Part shown: positions 30,838 through 40,582 of the stretch, in pieces
Numbering within the stretch: the first letter of the stretch is position 1
Layout: every line of letters begins with the position of its first letter
Source: Blastomussa wellsi
Taxonomy: Eukaryota > Cnidaria > Anthozoa > Scleractinia > Plerogyridae
Direction: 5' to 3'
NCBI GenBank assembly: GCA_947652115.1
Contig: OX393564.1
Span: 13,093,097-13,157,096, forward strand
DNA: 64,000 bases
Notes under the pieces: generated by a model
Databases searched by the model: none
Told to the model about the DNA's origin: nothing
What the model saw: only the letters and a program-made list of their open reading frames with translations
Program-made: the position numbers and the translations under genes

Positions 30838-30962
30838 TACAATTTATAAACGACGGTCCAAAGTTCAAAAAAATCTAGCTTTTTCCACATAAAAGACCAT
30901 TCAACAGTGTCGAACGCTTTCTCGAAATCTAGAAATATTAGCAACCCAAGGGATATTGTTAG
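30838..30962 (-). pseudogene. LINE RT scrap (motif A)
   Basis: On the minus strand, LLIFLDFEKAFDTVEWSF followed by KKLDFFELW is the RT motif A region of an L1/Tx1-type LINE. Only about 40 codons remain. It abuts the left end of the palindromic element at 30987. Confidence 0.75.
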
Positions 30963-31839
30963 CAGCAGTGTTGCTTATAATGCCACAGTAGTAAAAGTGG
31001 CTCATATGCGAAGTAGCCAATCAGAATCGAGTATTTCGCCCACGTGATCGCTCTCAACCAATCAGATTGCAGGATTCAATCCAAGATGGCCGAATGCAAA
31101 AAAAAAAGGCGACGTTACACGAAAAATCGGAAGTCACACTATAGTAGGGTCACGCTGGGTCGCGCTAGGTCACGTGGGTCGCGTGGGGTTCTACTGTAGC
31201 GATCGTAGCGAATAATAAATATAAAAAATACAGTGGTAGAATTAACGGCGGCGCCCACAAAGTGAAAAGTCAGCCATGTTGGAAAACAGCCCACCAGCCT
31301 CGACAGAGGACTGGGACCTGTCTTACAGATTTCCGTGGCCATAACTCTAATCGATAACCGGCACTTATAGCGCAGAGACAGAAGTCCTTTCAGTAGCCTG
31401 CCATGTTGAATGCTGAGAGAGTTGGACCCGAGCGCCTCTAATATAGGATGTCACAAGGACTGCCGGTACGGCATGATATCATCGGGAACCAATCCCCTGG
31501 CTTTCCGGTACCCCTCTCCTAATGGGAGAGCATTAAACCCATCGATCCCAAAGTCGTGTACCGAAATCCCTGACGACTCTGAATCCCTAGGGTGGGTATC
31601 ATGAAGGCGCCACCCTCACTCATTGTCGCCCGAAGTTAAAATCGAGATAGGGGCTATTTTCTCCCTACGAAAAAAGCTGAGACTTACCGCCCGACACGCT
31701 AAGTACTTAGACTTTTGAGGGAGTTTTATGAAGAATAAAAAAAAATAATACCTTCGTTTTCTTCTTCTATGAGAATAGTCCAGCGTAGCACAACAACAAG
31801 ACTTCTCAGATACAAAAAAAGAAATGGCTGTACAGGACA

Positions 31840-31980
31840 CTCACTTATATAGGCCAACAGATGGAGAGGAAGGGTACCCCCCATACCCCAAGGTCAAAAG
31901 TAGAAAGGTCTTTACAGCACAGTCGTTTATATAGGCCAACAGATGGAGTGGAGGGATAACCCCCAACCCCAAGTCTTCTC
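31840..31980 (-). promoter_or_regulatory. Repeated TATA-box-like elements, left arm
   Basis: Two copies, about 80 bp apart, of a unit with (C/G)TTTATATAGGCCAACAGAT or ACTTATATAGGCCAACAGAT (TATA-like cores at 31845-31850 and 31928-31933). Read on the minus strand they give CTATATAAG followed by a CTGTACAG-type palindrome. The mirror set is at 36920-37030. Confidence 0.5.
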
Positions 31981-32150
31981 AAAGACAACAGTAGAAATGT
32001 TTTAATTTGATTTCATTGTGTCCCTTATGTTACATGTACAGCACAGTCCGTTAAAATACTTGATTCAAATGCATTAAATGTAACTTTTTATTGATTGACA
32101 TTACTTTTAATCAAGTGCACATTCGTCTCTCTTTTGAACGGGCTTATCCG

Positions 32151-32534
32151 TTACAGTAAGTCCGATGATCCTTTTACCTCTTCGGGACTCGTGTTCACAT
32201 GGTGTTGTTGCCGCGTGACATTCTGTCCCAGTTCCTTGTTCTTCGCATAATAGCGTCGCCAATACTCGTTGATCCGTTCCCTGTTGTTTTGAAAGTATTT
32301 TCTTTCATAATTCCTGATGCGTTCCCTGTTCTTTTGGCAATATGCTCTCTTTGCCCTGTTGATTTCTTCACACTTTGTTTCACGACGAGCTTTGATCATC
32401 TTCGCGTTCTCTGTGCGCCATCGTTTTTGTCGAGCCAGGATTCGCTCCTTGATTTCTGCGTAATATCTTTTAAGGTAGGCATTCTTACACACGACCCTCC
32501 TATCACCCTCTGGAAATTGATTGGAGCAATCCAT
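32151..32534 (-). CDS. Basic helical repeat protein, left arm
   Basis: From MDCSNQFPEGDRRVV the protein is a chain of Lys/Arg-rich segments built on a YxxNxERI-type unit (YYAEIKERILARQKRW, YCQKNRERIRNYERKYFQNN, RERINEYWRRYYAKN). It should form long basic helices and could bind nucleic acid; its role is unknown. Compared with the right-arm copy (36449-36832) it lacks about 33 bp near the C-terminus and reads on into different final residues. Alternative upstream ATG at 32576 exists in both arms. Confidence 0.65.
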   Translation of the reverse strand: MDCSNQFPEGDRRVVCKNAYLKRYYAEIKERILARQKRWRTENAKMIKARRETKCEEINRAKRAYCQKNRERIRNYERKYFQNNRERINEYWRRYYAKNKELGQNVTRQQHHVNTSPEEVKGSSDLL

Positions 32535-32614
32535 CTTGAGTGGCCTCGTAAATAATAAGAAAAACCCTTCAATCACACTCTCTTATAACGGCCATGTTGC
32601 CAGTTCACAAGGAG

Positions 32615-33020
32615 TTTTCACCCTCTTCTTCTTTTCCTTCATCAGCATCATCTCGCTCGTCAGGGAGTACCTTTCTTGTCATTTTTCTGTTTAACAGGTA
32701 TTTTCATTTTTCTACTCCTGACTCAGTCGCTTCTTCGAAATCCATGTCGTCTTCGCCAATAAATCGTCGAAGGGTGTTCATGACTTTACGGTGTAGTGCG
32801 TCACGTTTGATACGGTGGGACCATAATAGACGCTGTAAGTAGGTCCTTCGTAGCTTCCTTCTGCTTAAAAGTAATAGGCCATTGAAAGCAGCATTCTCTG
32901 CGTAATCATTCTCCTCTTCTTCCTCCTGTTCCTCTTCAGGTTCGTCTTTCTCCTCTACATTTTCTTCATTACTTCCATCTTCTTCTTCGGTGTAAAAAAA
33001 TATCCAGTGAACGGTCACCC
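32615..33020 (-). pseudogene. Acidic protein, left arm (frameshifted)
   Basis: The likely start (MGDRSLDIF, about 33020) is out of frame with the rest because of a seven-T run just after it. The continuing frame is extremely acidic (YTEEEDGSNEENVEEKDEP, EEEQEEEEEN), then NAAFNGLLLLSRRKLRRTYL and HRKVMNTLRRFIGEDDMDFE. A segment of roughly 130-140 bp present in the right arm (DQWLPLRRKVREDMEEKYID region) is missing here. A stop at 32704 follows VEK, with homology continuing to about 32615. Function unknown. Confidence 0.65.
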
Positions 33021-33095
33021 ATGGTCTCGTCAACCTTCACCCAAGACAGCGTGCTTCAAATGAACTTGGTGAACTGAAGCGTTGATCGATATACT

Positions 33096-33443
33096 TCAAA
33101 AGTCTTCTCTTCTTCTTTTATACCAACGCGGGTATCCTTCGTGCACCAAGAGGTGGCTAAACACGCGTTTCCTGTCGTCGCTGGCAGGATGTAAATTCAA
33201 GGCCATGTATCCGAACGGTCGCTTGGCCACTTTTTGATAGACTGCCATTATGTCTGACCATTTGGTAGGAAATGCTTGAAGCAGTAAATTCTTCACGGCT
33301 AGTTTATCCGTTGGATCCTTGAAGACCACAATGTAATGCGCGTTTCTGGAAATACTTTTGGCGTATTTACTAAGGGGAACATGTCTTGGCACAGGTACAA
33401 GACGGTGATATTTTGATGATGAGAATGTTTGGTGAACAAATCT
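33096..33443 (-). pseudogene. Packaging ATPase 3' fragment, left arm
   Basis: Inverse partial copy of the right-arm ATPase (34348-34700): KYAKSISRNAHYIVVFKDP, LLLQAFPTKWSDIMAVYQ and RPFGYMALNLHPASDDRKRV. Homology ends sharply at TCTAG (33441-33445), where the trinucleotide repeat starts. Without the Walker motifs it cannot be functional. The frame itself is intact to TGA at its end. Confidence 0.85.
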
Positions 33444-33445
33444 AG

Positions 33446-33829
33446 TTGTGGTGGCAGCAGTGGTGGTGGCGGCGGCGGTGGTGGCAGCGCTGGTGGTAGT
33501 GGCGACGGTGGTGGGGGCCATTTTTACACTTACCTTTTCTTGGCATAAGATTAAGTAGCCTATTTAACACCACCACCACTGCTACCACCATCGCCGCCAG
33601 CACCACCACCGCCACCACTGCCAGCACCGCCGCCGCCACCACCACTGCTGCCAATAGCACCGCCGCCACCCTCTGCCACCACCGTCGCTACTACCACCAC
33701 CGCTGCCACCACCACCGCTACCTGCACCACCGCTGCCACCATCGCTGCCACAACTACCACCGCCACCACTGCCACCACCGCAACCACCACAACCACCGCT
33801 GCCACCACCACCACCGCTGCCACCACTAT
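33446..33829. repeat. Mirrored trinucleotide repeats (GGT/GGC)n and (CCA/CCG)n
   Basis: A (GGT/GGC)-rich run at 33446-33520 and a (CCA/CCG)-rich run at 33567-33829, separated by a 46-bp AT-rich spacer. The runs are complementary and could pair. Reading frames of poly-Val/Ala/Thr/Gly type across them are repeat artefacts. Confidence 0.92.
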
Positions 33830-33875
33830 TTCACGAGCTCAGTATAAAAATAATGTTTGACTTGGATTTATTTAT

Positions 33876-34700
33876 TTGGAGTTGAGAGCAAGCAGTCGTT
33901 GGTGTATATATTGTCAAAGAGGTTTCTCCCGTGTAGACAGTAGAATCCGCCACGAGAACCACAGCTGTAAAAGACGATTTGTAAAAACACAAGAGAATGC
34001 ATTTTCTGCCGAGAAGCACCATGGGTTCCTTAGTGGAATAGAAGAAGGACAAGCCTTTCGGTTCAAGACACCTTCGAGTATCTTTGTCGTGGGTCCCTCT
34101 TGCTGTGGCAAGACTTGCTTTACGGAATCGTTGATACTGGACCACTTAGGAGAATTGTTTGCTGCACCACCCGATGCCATTCATTACTGCTACGACGCTT
34201 GGCAACATGGATTCGTGGACATGGAAAATCAAGGGATATTTTTTCATGCAGGGATTCCTTCGAATTGACAATTGCAAAAATGGTTTCCGAACGGTGGATT
34301 GTTTGTGTTAGACGATCTCATTGAAGAAGGAAGCAATGATAAAGATTTACTAGATTTGTTCACCAAACATTCTCATCATCAAAGTATCACCGTCTTGTAC
34401 CTGTGCCAAGAAATTTCCCCCCCTGGTAAATACAGCAAAAGTATTTCCAGAAACGCACATTACATTGTGGCCTTCAAGAATCCAAGGGATCAACTAGCCG
34501 TGATGAATTTACTGCTTCAAGAATTTCCTACCAAATGGTCAGACATAATGGCTGTCCATCACAAAGTGGCCGAGCGACCGTTCGGATACATGGCCTTGGA
34601 ATTACATCCTTCCAGCGACGACAGGAAACGCGTGTTTAGCCACCTCTTCACGCACGAAGAATACCCGCGTTGGTATCGAAGAAGAAGAGAAGATTTTTGA
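33876..34700 (+). pseudogene. A32-type packaging ATPase with N-terminal zinc finger, one in-frame TGA
   Basis: A complete-looking gene of 275 codons. The N-terminus has a C2HC-type finger (C10, C13, H26, C31 in WCIYCQRGFSRV...RHENHSC). Walker A is VVGPSCCGKT (residues 71-80). A single TGA at 34266-34268 (codon 131) interrupts; the same frame resumes with KWFPNGGLFVLDDLIEEG (Walker B DD), DLFTKHSHHQSITVLYLCQE (sensor-type Gln) and the conserved KSISRNAHYIVAFKNP region, to TGA 34698-34700. The C-terminal third is duplicated in the left arm. It belongs to a different subfamily from the ATPase at 19263: GPSCCGKT against GPTNSGKS, and an extra zinc finger. It would drive DNA packaging if expressed. 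Confidence 0.82.
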
Positions 34701-34761
34701 AGTATATCAAGCAACGGTTCAATTCACCCAGTTCATTTAAACCGCGCTGTCTTGGGTGAAT

Positions 34762-35669
34762 ATAATTTGGTTTTATCAAACGGGGTTGATAATGTCAATT
34801 GGCCACCGTAAAGAGATTCAAGTGCTGACGTTTCGAGCGTTAGCCCTTCGTCGGAGCGAATCAAGGAATTGTGCGTCGTGTGTCTTTATATACAGAAAGA
34901 TGAAGCTTCGCTATTGGCTGGTGCCTGGTTACGTGAAAACTTCGGAATAAATTAGTTGAATGAAAAGCGTTCGTTGATACCGTGAGGATTAAGAGTGCCG
35001 ATTTGAAAAATAAATTTTTGTTCTAGAGTTTTACGGCTTTCCGTGTTTCCTTGGTGAAGGGAAAGGCCGCAGGACTGCCATATGTTGCTTAGAATGATTT
35101 GGGAGATTGAAGTGTCTCGCGACCGGTTTCGGTGCATTTTTGTCGTCTTTCTCCACGTCACGAAGGTGTTCTCGGAATCGGTCGCCAAGTCGTCTCCCTG
35201 TTTCGCCGATGTATAACTTTTTGCAAAGAGTGCAAGTTATACAGTAGATGGCATTGGCTGAGGTACAGGTGAAATGATCAGTGATTTTGATAGATCGCTT
35301 GGGTCCCGATATTTTGTAAACGTTGTGAATGAAAGGGCATGTTTTGCATCGTGCGCGAGCGCATTTAAAAGTTCCGGGTTGATCACTAGTTTGGAATGCA
35401 CTTCTGACTAAAAAGTTACCTATGTTTTTGTCGCGTTTAAATGAAATTAATGGAGGTTGCGAAAAGATTCTACCAGTGTCGGGATCATTTTGAAGTAATT
35501 TAAAGTTTTTGAGAATGATGGATTTAACTGCGTGGTTGTGAGGGTGAAATGTGAGGGTGAATGGAATTCTATCGTTGTTTTCTCTCTGTGACGTTTGTAG
35601 TGCTGACTGTCGATCAATTTGCTGGGCGCGATGATGGCCCGCTTGAACAACAGAAGCAGGATAGCCGCG
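34762..35669 (-). mobile_element. Penelope-like element fragment next to assembly gap
   Basis: Minus-strand copy with terminal region (34762-34950, hammerhead-like segment 34815-34862), GIY-YIG coding part and upstream coding sequence reaching into the N run. A one-base insertion (GCAGGACTGCC near 35070) breaks the frame. It is inserted just after the ATPase gene, where the left arm has no insertion. Confidence 0.88.
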
Positions 35670-35869
35670 NNNNNNNNNNNNNNNNNNNNNNNNNNNNNNN
35701 NNNNNNNNNNNNNNNNNNNNNNNNNNNNNNNNNNNNNNNNNNNNNNNNNNNNNNNNNNNNNNNNNNNNNNNNNNNNNNNNNNNNNNNNNNNNNNNNNNNN
35801 NNNNNNNNNNNNNNNNNNNNNNNNNNNNNNNNNNNNNNNNNNNNNNNNNNNNNNNNNNNNNNNNNNNNN
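35670..35869. other. Assembly gap, 200 N
   Basis: Exactly 200 N, most likely a placeholder length. It hides the 5' end of the Penelope insertion and the first codons of the right-arm acidic protein. Reading frames that cross it have no meaning. Confidence 0.98.
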
Positions 35870-36400
35870 CGAAGAAGATGGAAGCAATGTAGAAAATGTA
35901 GAGGAGAAAGACAAACCTGAAGAGGAACAGGAAGAGGAGGAGAATGGTAGCAGCTCCGAAGAGGAAGAGGGTCCAGACTATGATCAATGGCTTCCATTAC
36001 GTAGGAAAGTGAGGGAAGATATGGAAGAAAAATACATCGATGAAGTCAAACGGTTTCTCGATATCGGTAAAACACAAGATTGCACAGAGAATGCGGCTTT
36101 CAATGGCGTATTACCTTTAAGCAGAAGGAAGCTGCGCAGGACCTACTTACAGCGTCTATTATGGTCCTACCGTATCAAACATGACGCACTACACCGTAAA
36201 GTCAGGAACACTCTTCGACGATTTTATTGACGAAGACGACATGGATTTCGAAGAAGCGGCTGAGTCAGCAGTAGAAAAACGAAAATTCCTGTTAAAAAGA
36301 AAAATGACAAGAAAGGTACTCCCTGACGAGCCAGGTGATGCTGATGAAGGAAAAGAAGAAGGTGAAAACTTCTTGTTTATTGGCTACATTGCTGTTATAG
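35870..36400 (+). pseudogene. Acidic protein, right arm
   Basis: Enters from the gap with EEDGSNVENVEEKDKPEEEQ, then an SSSEEEEGPDYDQWLPL segment, RRKVREDMEEKYIDEVKRFL, NAAFNGVLPLSRRKLRRTYL and RKVRNTLRRF, where an extra T (GATTTTATTG, about 36216) causes a stop. The shifted frame goes on with DEDDMDFEEAAESAVEKRKF to about 36400. The pattern is a long acidic N-terminal half followed by a basic helical core and acidic end. The left-arm copy has a different frameshift and an internal deletion. Confidence 0.68.
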
Positions 36401-36448
36401 GAGAGTGTGATTGAGGGGTTTTTCTCATTATTTGCGAGACCACTCAAG

Positions 36449-36832
36449 ATGAATTGCTCCAATCAATTTCCAGAGGGTGATAGGAAGGTCGTGTGTAAGA
36501 GAGCCTACCCTAAAAGATATTACGCAGAAAACAAGGAGCGAATCCTGGCTCGACAAAAACGATGGCGCACAGAGAACGCGGAGATGATCAAAGCTCGTCG
36601 TGAAATAAAGCGTGAAGAAATCAACAGGGCAAAGAGAGCATATTGCCAAAAAAACAGAGAATGCAATAGGAGTTATCAAAGAAAATACTGTCAAAACAAC
36701 AGGGAACGGATCAACGAGTATTGGCGACGCTATTATGCGAAGAACACGGAACGAATCAATCAAAGACTTCATGGGAGACTGGGACAGAATGTCAGGCGGG
36801 AACAACACCATGTGAACACAAGTCCCGAATAG
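36449..36832 (+). CDS. Basic helical repeat protein, right arm
   Basis: 127 residues from MNCSNQFPEGDRKVVCKRAY, with the same YxxNxERI-type units as the left-arm copy (YYAENKERILARQKRW, YWRRYYAKNTERINQRLHGR), ending HHVNTSPE. This copy keeps the segment TERINQRLHGR that the left copy lacks. The stop follows directly. The intact frame and conservation between arms support a real element gene of unknown function, possibly nucleic-acid binding. Confidence 0.68.
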   Translation: MNCSNQFPEGDRKVVCKRAYPKRYYAENKERILARQKRWRTENAEMIKARREIKREEINRAKRAYCQKNRECNRSYQRKYCQNNRERINEYWRRYYAKNTERINQRLHGRLGQNVRREQHHVNTSPE

Positions 36833-36919
36833 GAAAAGCGATCATCGCACTTACTGTAACGGATAAGCTCGTTCAAAAGAGAGACGATTGGGGTATGGGT
36901 GGGGTAACCTTCTCCATCT

Positions 36920-37030
36920 TTTGGCCGATATAAGCGAGTGTACTGTACAGTCATTTCTACTTTTGCCGTAGGGGTATGGGGGTATCCTTCCTCTCCATCT
37001 GTTGGCCTATATAAGTGAGTGTCCTGTACA
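36920..37030 (+). promoter_or_regulatory. Repeated TATA-box-like elements, right arm
   Basis: Two units with GGCCGATATAAGCGAGTG (TATA-like at 36927-36934) and GGCCTATATAAGTGAGTG (37009-37016), each followed by CTGTACAG and a TCATTTCTAC- or CCATTTCTAC-type sequence. The order suggests TATA box plus initiator for transcription toward the outer end. Mirrors 31840-31980. Confidence 0.5.
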
Positions 37031-38044
37031 GCCATTTCTACTTTTGTCTCTGACATGTCTTGTTGTTGAGCTACGCTGAAACTATTTTCACAGAAGAAAA
37101 CGAAGGTATTAATGTTTTCTTTTTATTTTTCATAAAACTCCCTCAAAAATAGTAGTACTTAGCGTATCGGGCGGTAAGTCTCAGCTTTATTCGTAGGGAG
37201 AAAATAAATCCTATCTCGATTTTAATTTCCGGCGACAATGAGTGAGGGTAGCGCCTTCATGATACCCACCCTAGGGATTCAGAGTCGTCAGGGATTTCGG
37301 TAAACGACTCTGGGATCCATGGGTTTAATGCTCTCCCTTAAGGAGAGAGGAACTTGAAAGCCAGGGGATTGGTTCCGATGATATCATACCGTACCGGCAG
37401 TCTTTGTGACATCCTATATTAGACGAGCGCGGGTCCAACTCTCTCAGCATTCAACATGGCAGGCTACTGAAAGGACTTCTGTCTCTGCGCTATACGCATG
37501 ACTGTAAGCACCAATTATCGATTAGAGTTATGGCCACGGAAATCTGTAAGAGCGGTCCCAGTCCTCTGTCGAGGCTGGTGGGCTGTTTTCCAACATGGCC
37601 GGGTTTTCACTTTGTGGGCGCCGCAGTTAATTCCACCACTGTATTTTTGGTCGTTATTATTCGCTACGAGCGCTACAGTAGAACCCCACGCGACCAACGT
37701 GACCTAGCGCGACCCAGCGTGACCCTATTACAGTGTGACTTCCGATTTTTCGTGTAACGTCACCTTTTTGCATAACTTTTCCATTGTTTTTCTCATTCGA
37801 CCATCTTGGATTGAATCTTGCAATCTGATTGGTTAAGCGAAATACTCGATTCTGATTGGCCACACCGCATATGAGCCACCTTTGCTACTAAAGGGCATGC
37901 TGCTTAAGGTCACACAACAGTCCAGAATCGGCTAACATTCCTGCGTTGTGTTTACGCCCCTCTAAAATGAAAGAAAAATTTAAATGAATCATGAGAAAAG
38001 AAATTATTTAGTTTATATGATCCATATTTTGCTTATTAACTCAC

Positions 38045-38903
38045 CGACTGGTCCATACAAGTTTCCAATTAGTCCATTGGGTAGGGACAATGATTGAAAT
38101 TTCAAGGCATGGACCCTTTTATGGCCATTATAAACAATTCGCTGGTGTTCACCAGGTCTTGAAATGGGTCGAACGGTTCTATCGATGAAACCAAAGCAGT
38201 TTTCAAGTGGAAACCCTTTATCTGCGAGAGAATCTTCATAACGCTGTAAAGCCCCAAGGTTCAGGAGATCGTGATTCCACTGGGTTATAAGTTGCGCATG
38301 AACGTCACAAATATATTCCATGACTTCATTTCTGATCAAACTTATGACAGAAACTGGTCGACCAAATCGTGGTATCATATCACTAAGCCGGCATGGGTAT
38401 GCAACTCGTTTGCCCTCCATGTCGTCGCAAATACTTTTCTGCTCGCATTTAAACACCGCTGGTAGTTGGAGTGCTGCAACAAGTCGAGGAAGGTCCTGTT
38501 TCGCGACACGGAACTCTGTTTTGCACTCAGAGGAATTCATAGAGTCCAGGTCGAATCGTTCGTAGTTTCCATGAGGAAAATCCGGATTTTTGGAACTGAA
38601 GGTTTCGTACATCACCAACAACTCTTCATCTCAAACAATGTTATCGGCGTATAGAAGTACAAGGAGCTCACGAAACTCTTTAAAAGACATTTTTCGCTGT
38701 TTATAGTTCCAAAGCACGATAACTCGTCCTGAGGTTGAACTCGTCCACGTAACCGGTCCGCTAGTGTTTATGTTTCCCGCCGTGGACGACAGTCTCGTCC
38801 CAGGGCCTAATCGGCCATACAAGTCTTCGTCCACGTCCTCGTCGTCATTGCTAGAGGCCCCTAATATCATGCACAAAACCCGAATCCACGTTCTTTCTAC
38901 CAT
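38045..38903 (-). pseudogene. PIF/Harbinger transposase exon
   Basis: DDE_Tnp_4-type transposase part: MSFKEFRELLVLLYADNIV, TGA (about 38634), DEELLVMYETF, the conserved YPCRLSDMIPRFGRPVSVI, then ENCFGFIDRTVRPISRP (first catalytic Asp; the usual Gly after it is Arg), YNGHKRVHALKFQSLSLPNG and GNLYGPVG. Homology stops exactly at GTGAGT (minus strand, 38044-38039), a strong 5' splice donor, so this is an exon border and not a random break; the next exon with the remaining catalytic residues is not seen in the 1 kb further on. One in-frame stop and the Gly-to-Arg change argue against activity. No terminal repeats found. Confidence 0.8.
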
Positions 38904-39140
38904 TTTTCATTGGCTTATCATTCATATTGCCCGGTCCGTCTTCGATGTCTTCAGCACCTGTCATTAACTTGAATCAATTACTAGTACGTCAGGTGTCATT
39001 TCTTTTCAACCAATTTGTGACGTCAGTTTTAGTATCACACATCAACAATACGTTTAGTGTTTTTTGCAATGTATTCGAAGACACGGGACGACTTTATACG
39101 AATTATCGAGTTTTGTTATACCCGTGCGATGTGCATTATA

Positions 39141-39158
39141 TGGCGCCGAACGTGGGGC
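39141..39158 (+). other. Primer-binding-site-like sequence of BEL/Pao element
   Basis: TGGCGCCGAACGTGGGGC starts with TGG, complementary to a tRNA CCA end, and lies 22 bp before the gag ATG at 39181, where a PBS is expected. Confidence 0.55.
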
Positions 39159-39180
39159 TAGTGAGCGGACGACTGACGAC

Positions 39181-39830
39181 ATGGGCGAAGAAGTACTAGC
39201 GCGTGCTTGCGCTAAACGTGGTGAAAATCGAAGTGTGTTGAAGAAAGTGGCGAGTGAAGCACATGATCTGCTAAAGGACGAGATCCCAAATCGACAACGT
39301 TTGGAGACTCTGGCCGAATCCTTAAGGGAGAAATTGTAAATTGTGAAATCCCTCGGCGAAACGATCATAGAAAGAAGAATCACACGAAATTAACGAAAGA
39401 GCAATTGAAATACGACGAAGGATGATTCACGCGCTAGCCAAGACGAGTTCCGACAAGTCCGGCAACAAGGGAATCTCCACAGAAACGAATGCTGGTGTTA
39501 GTGGAACTAATAGGCCCTTGATGTCTCACGAAACGCCTCCTATTTCTGGAGATCAACCTCCAAATGTATCGCTAAGTTTGAATAATGGAACTCCTGGTGA
39601 TGTTGTAATTCAACAAACCATCACTTCCTCTCAAACACTGGGGGTATCTCCAGGCACTGCTGCCTTTCAGTCATCAGATCATCAAACACGATCAAAATTA
39701 CCCAAGTTGGTTTTGCAAAAGTTCCGAGTTGATGCTTCCAAATTGCATTCCTTTTGGGACAGTTTTGAGAGCGCCGTTAAAAATCCCGGCTTGTCCAAAT
39801 TTAACTATTTGAATTCTTTGCTTTAGGGCG
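39181..39830 (+). pseudogene. BEL/Pao gag (broken)
   Basis: MGEEVLARACAKRGENRSVL begins a helical gag N-terminus that stops at 39337-39339. After a shift, the frame from about 39422 reads a Ser/Thr/Pro-rich linker, then LPKLVLQKFRVDASKLHSFW, DSFESAVKNPGLSKFNYLNS and LL, a conserved block of BEL/Pao gag (DUF1759-like), to TAG near 39826. The zinc knuckle follows 800 bp later. Confidence 0.75.
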
Positions 39831-39904
39831 TTGCCATGCGTGCAACTGTAACAGATGCGAATTACGATGCTATGGTGTCCCACAAGTGCAGTCCGATTTC
39901 CAAA

Positions 39905-40045
39905 CGACACTCCGAATTCCAAACCTCACTCTAATTCTGAATACTCACTCCGAATTCTAAAACCTCACTCCGAATTCAAAAACCTCACTCCGAATTCTAA
40001 ACCCTCACTCCGAATTCTAAAACCTCGCTCCGAATTCTTAAATTT
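39905..40045. repeat. ~20-bp tandem repeat (ACTCCGAATTCTAAAACCTC)
   Basis: About seven units with small variations in a row, interrupting the gag region of the BEL/Pao element. Confidence 0.92.
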
Positions 40046-40582
40046 CACCACGTTCACTGCCATATAAAGTGGCAAGAGACTGGATCGATCTGTCAGCTCA
40101 TTCTCGTCCCCATAGCCCTTTTCGTTTCTCTTAGCCGGCGGGGCCTTGGTATGAGAAAAGAAAGGCTCTGGAGAAATTTCCAAATGAGTCTGAAAAACGC
40201 AAGGCAATCCTTTGGGCAAGAATCTGGCAGCGATCATTTTGACAAAGCTGTCTTTTGGACTTCAGGATCGCTTTTCCCGTTACATTTTGGAAGGATGAAG
40301 CTCAAGACTTTTATAATTTTACCCCCCACTGTAGAAACACCGTCCCCCTCTAACTGTGACGTATCGCTCCCTCGCCTGAGGTTGATAAATTGCCGCCCTC
40401 GGCCAACACACCAATCGCCCAAGGTTCTGGAACGACACCCGCAACCAAAGGATTTGAATGTGCCTATTGCAGGGGGAACTATTAGTCCGCCTCGTGTGAT
40501 CGCGTGACAGACACAAACACAAAGACGCATTACTTGGGGAGGGGTGGTGAGGTGAGGAGGCGATAAGGTTTTAAACGAAGGC

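Larger units (their letters stand above)
30987..37889. mobile_element. Palindromic adinto/Polinton-like element, second family
   Basis: The outer ends are inverse copies: AGTAGTAAAAGTGGCTCATA at 30987 and, at 37889 on the minus strand, AGTAGCAAAGGTGGCTCATA. Each arm (30987-33443 and about 34348-37889) carries, from centre outward, the 3' part of a packaging ATPase gene, an acidic-protein gene, a basic repeat-protein gene and TATA-containing repeats. The centre holds mirrored trinucleotide repeats and the 5' part of the ATPase. The right arm also has a Penelope insertion and the assembly gap. The arms are diverged (about 85% identical in the ATPase protein by eye). Ends starting AG fit Polinton termini, but I see no 6-bp target duplication. 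Confidence 0.75.

Noticed and set aside
33560..33826. Poly-Val/Ala frames over the trinucleotide repeat
   Set aside because: Frames over (CCA/CCG)n are open by composition only; no non-repeat protein sequence supports them.
35031..35997. Long frames crossing the N run
   Set aside because: They span 200 N of unknown true length, so frame continuity is meaningless.
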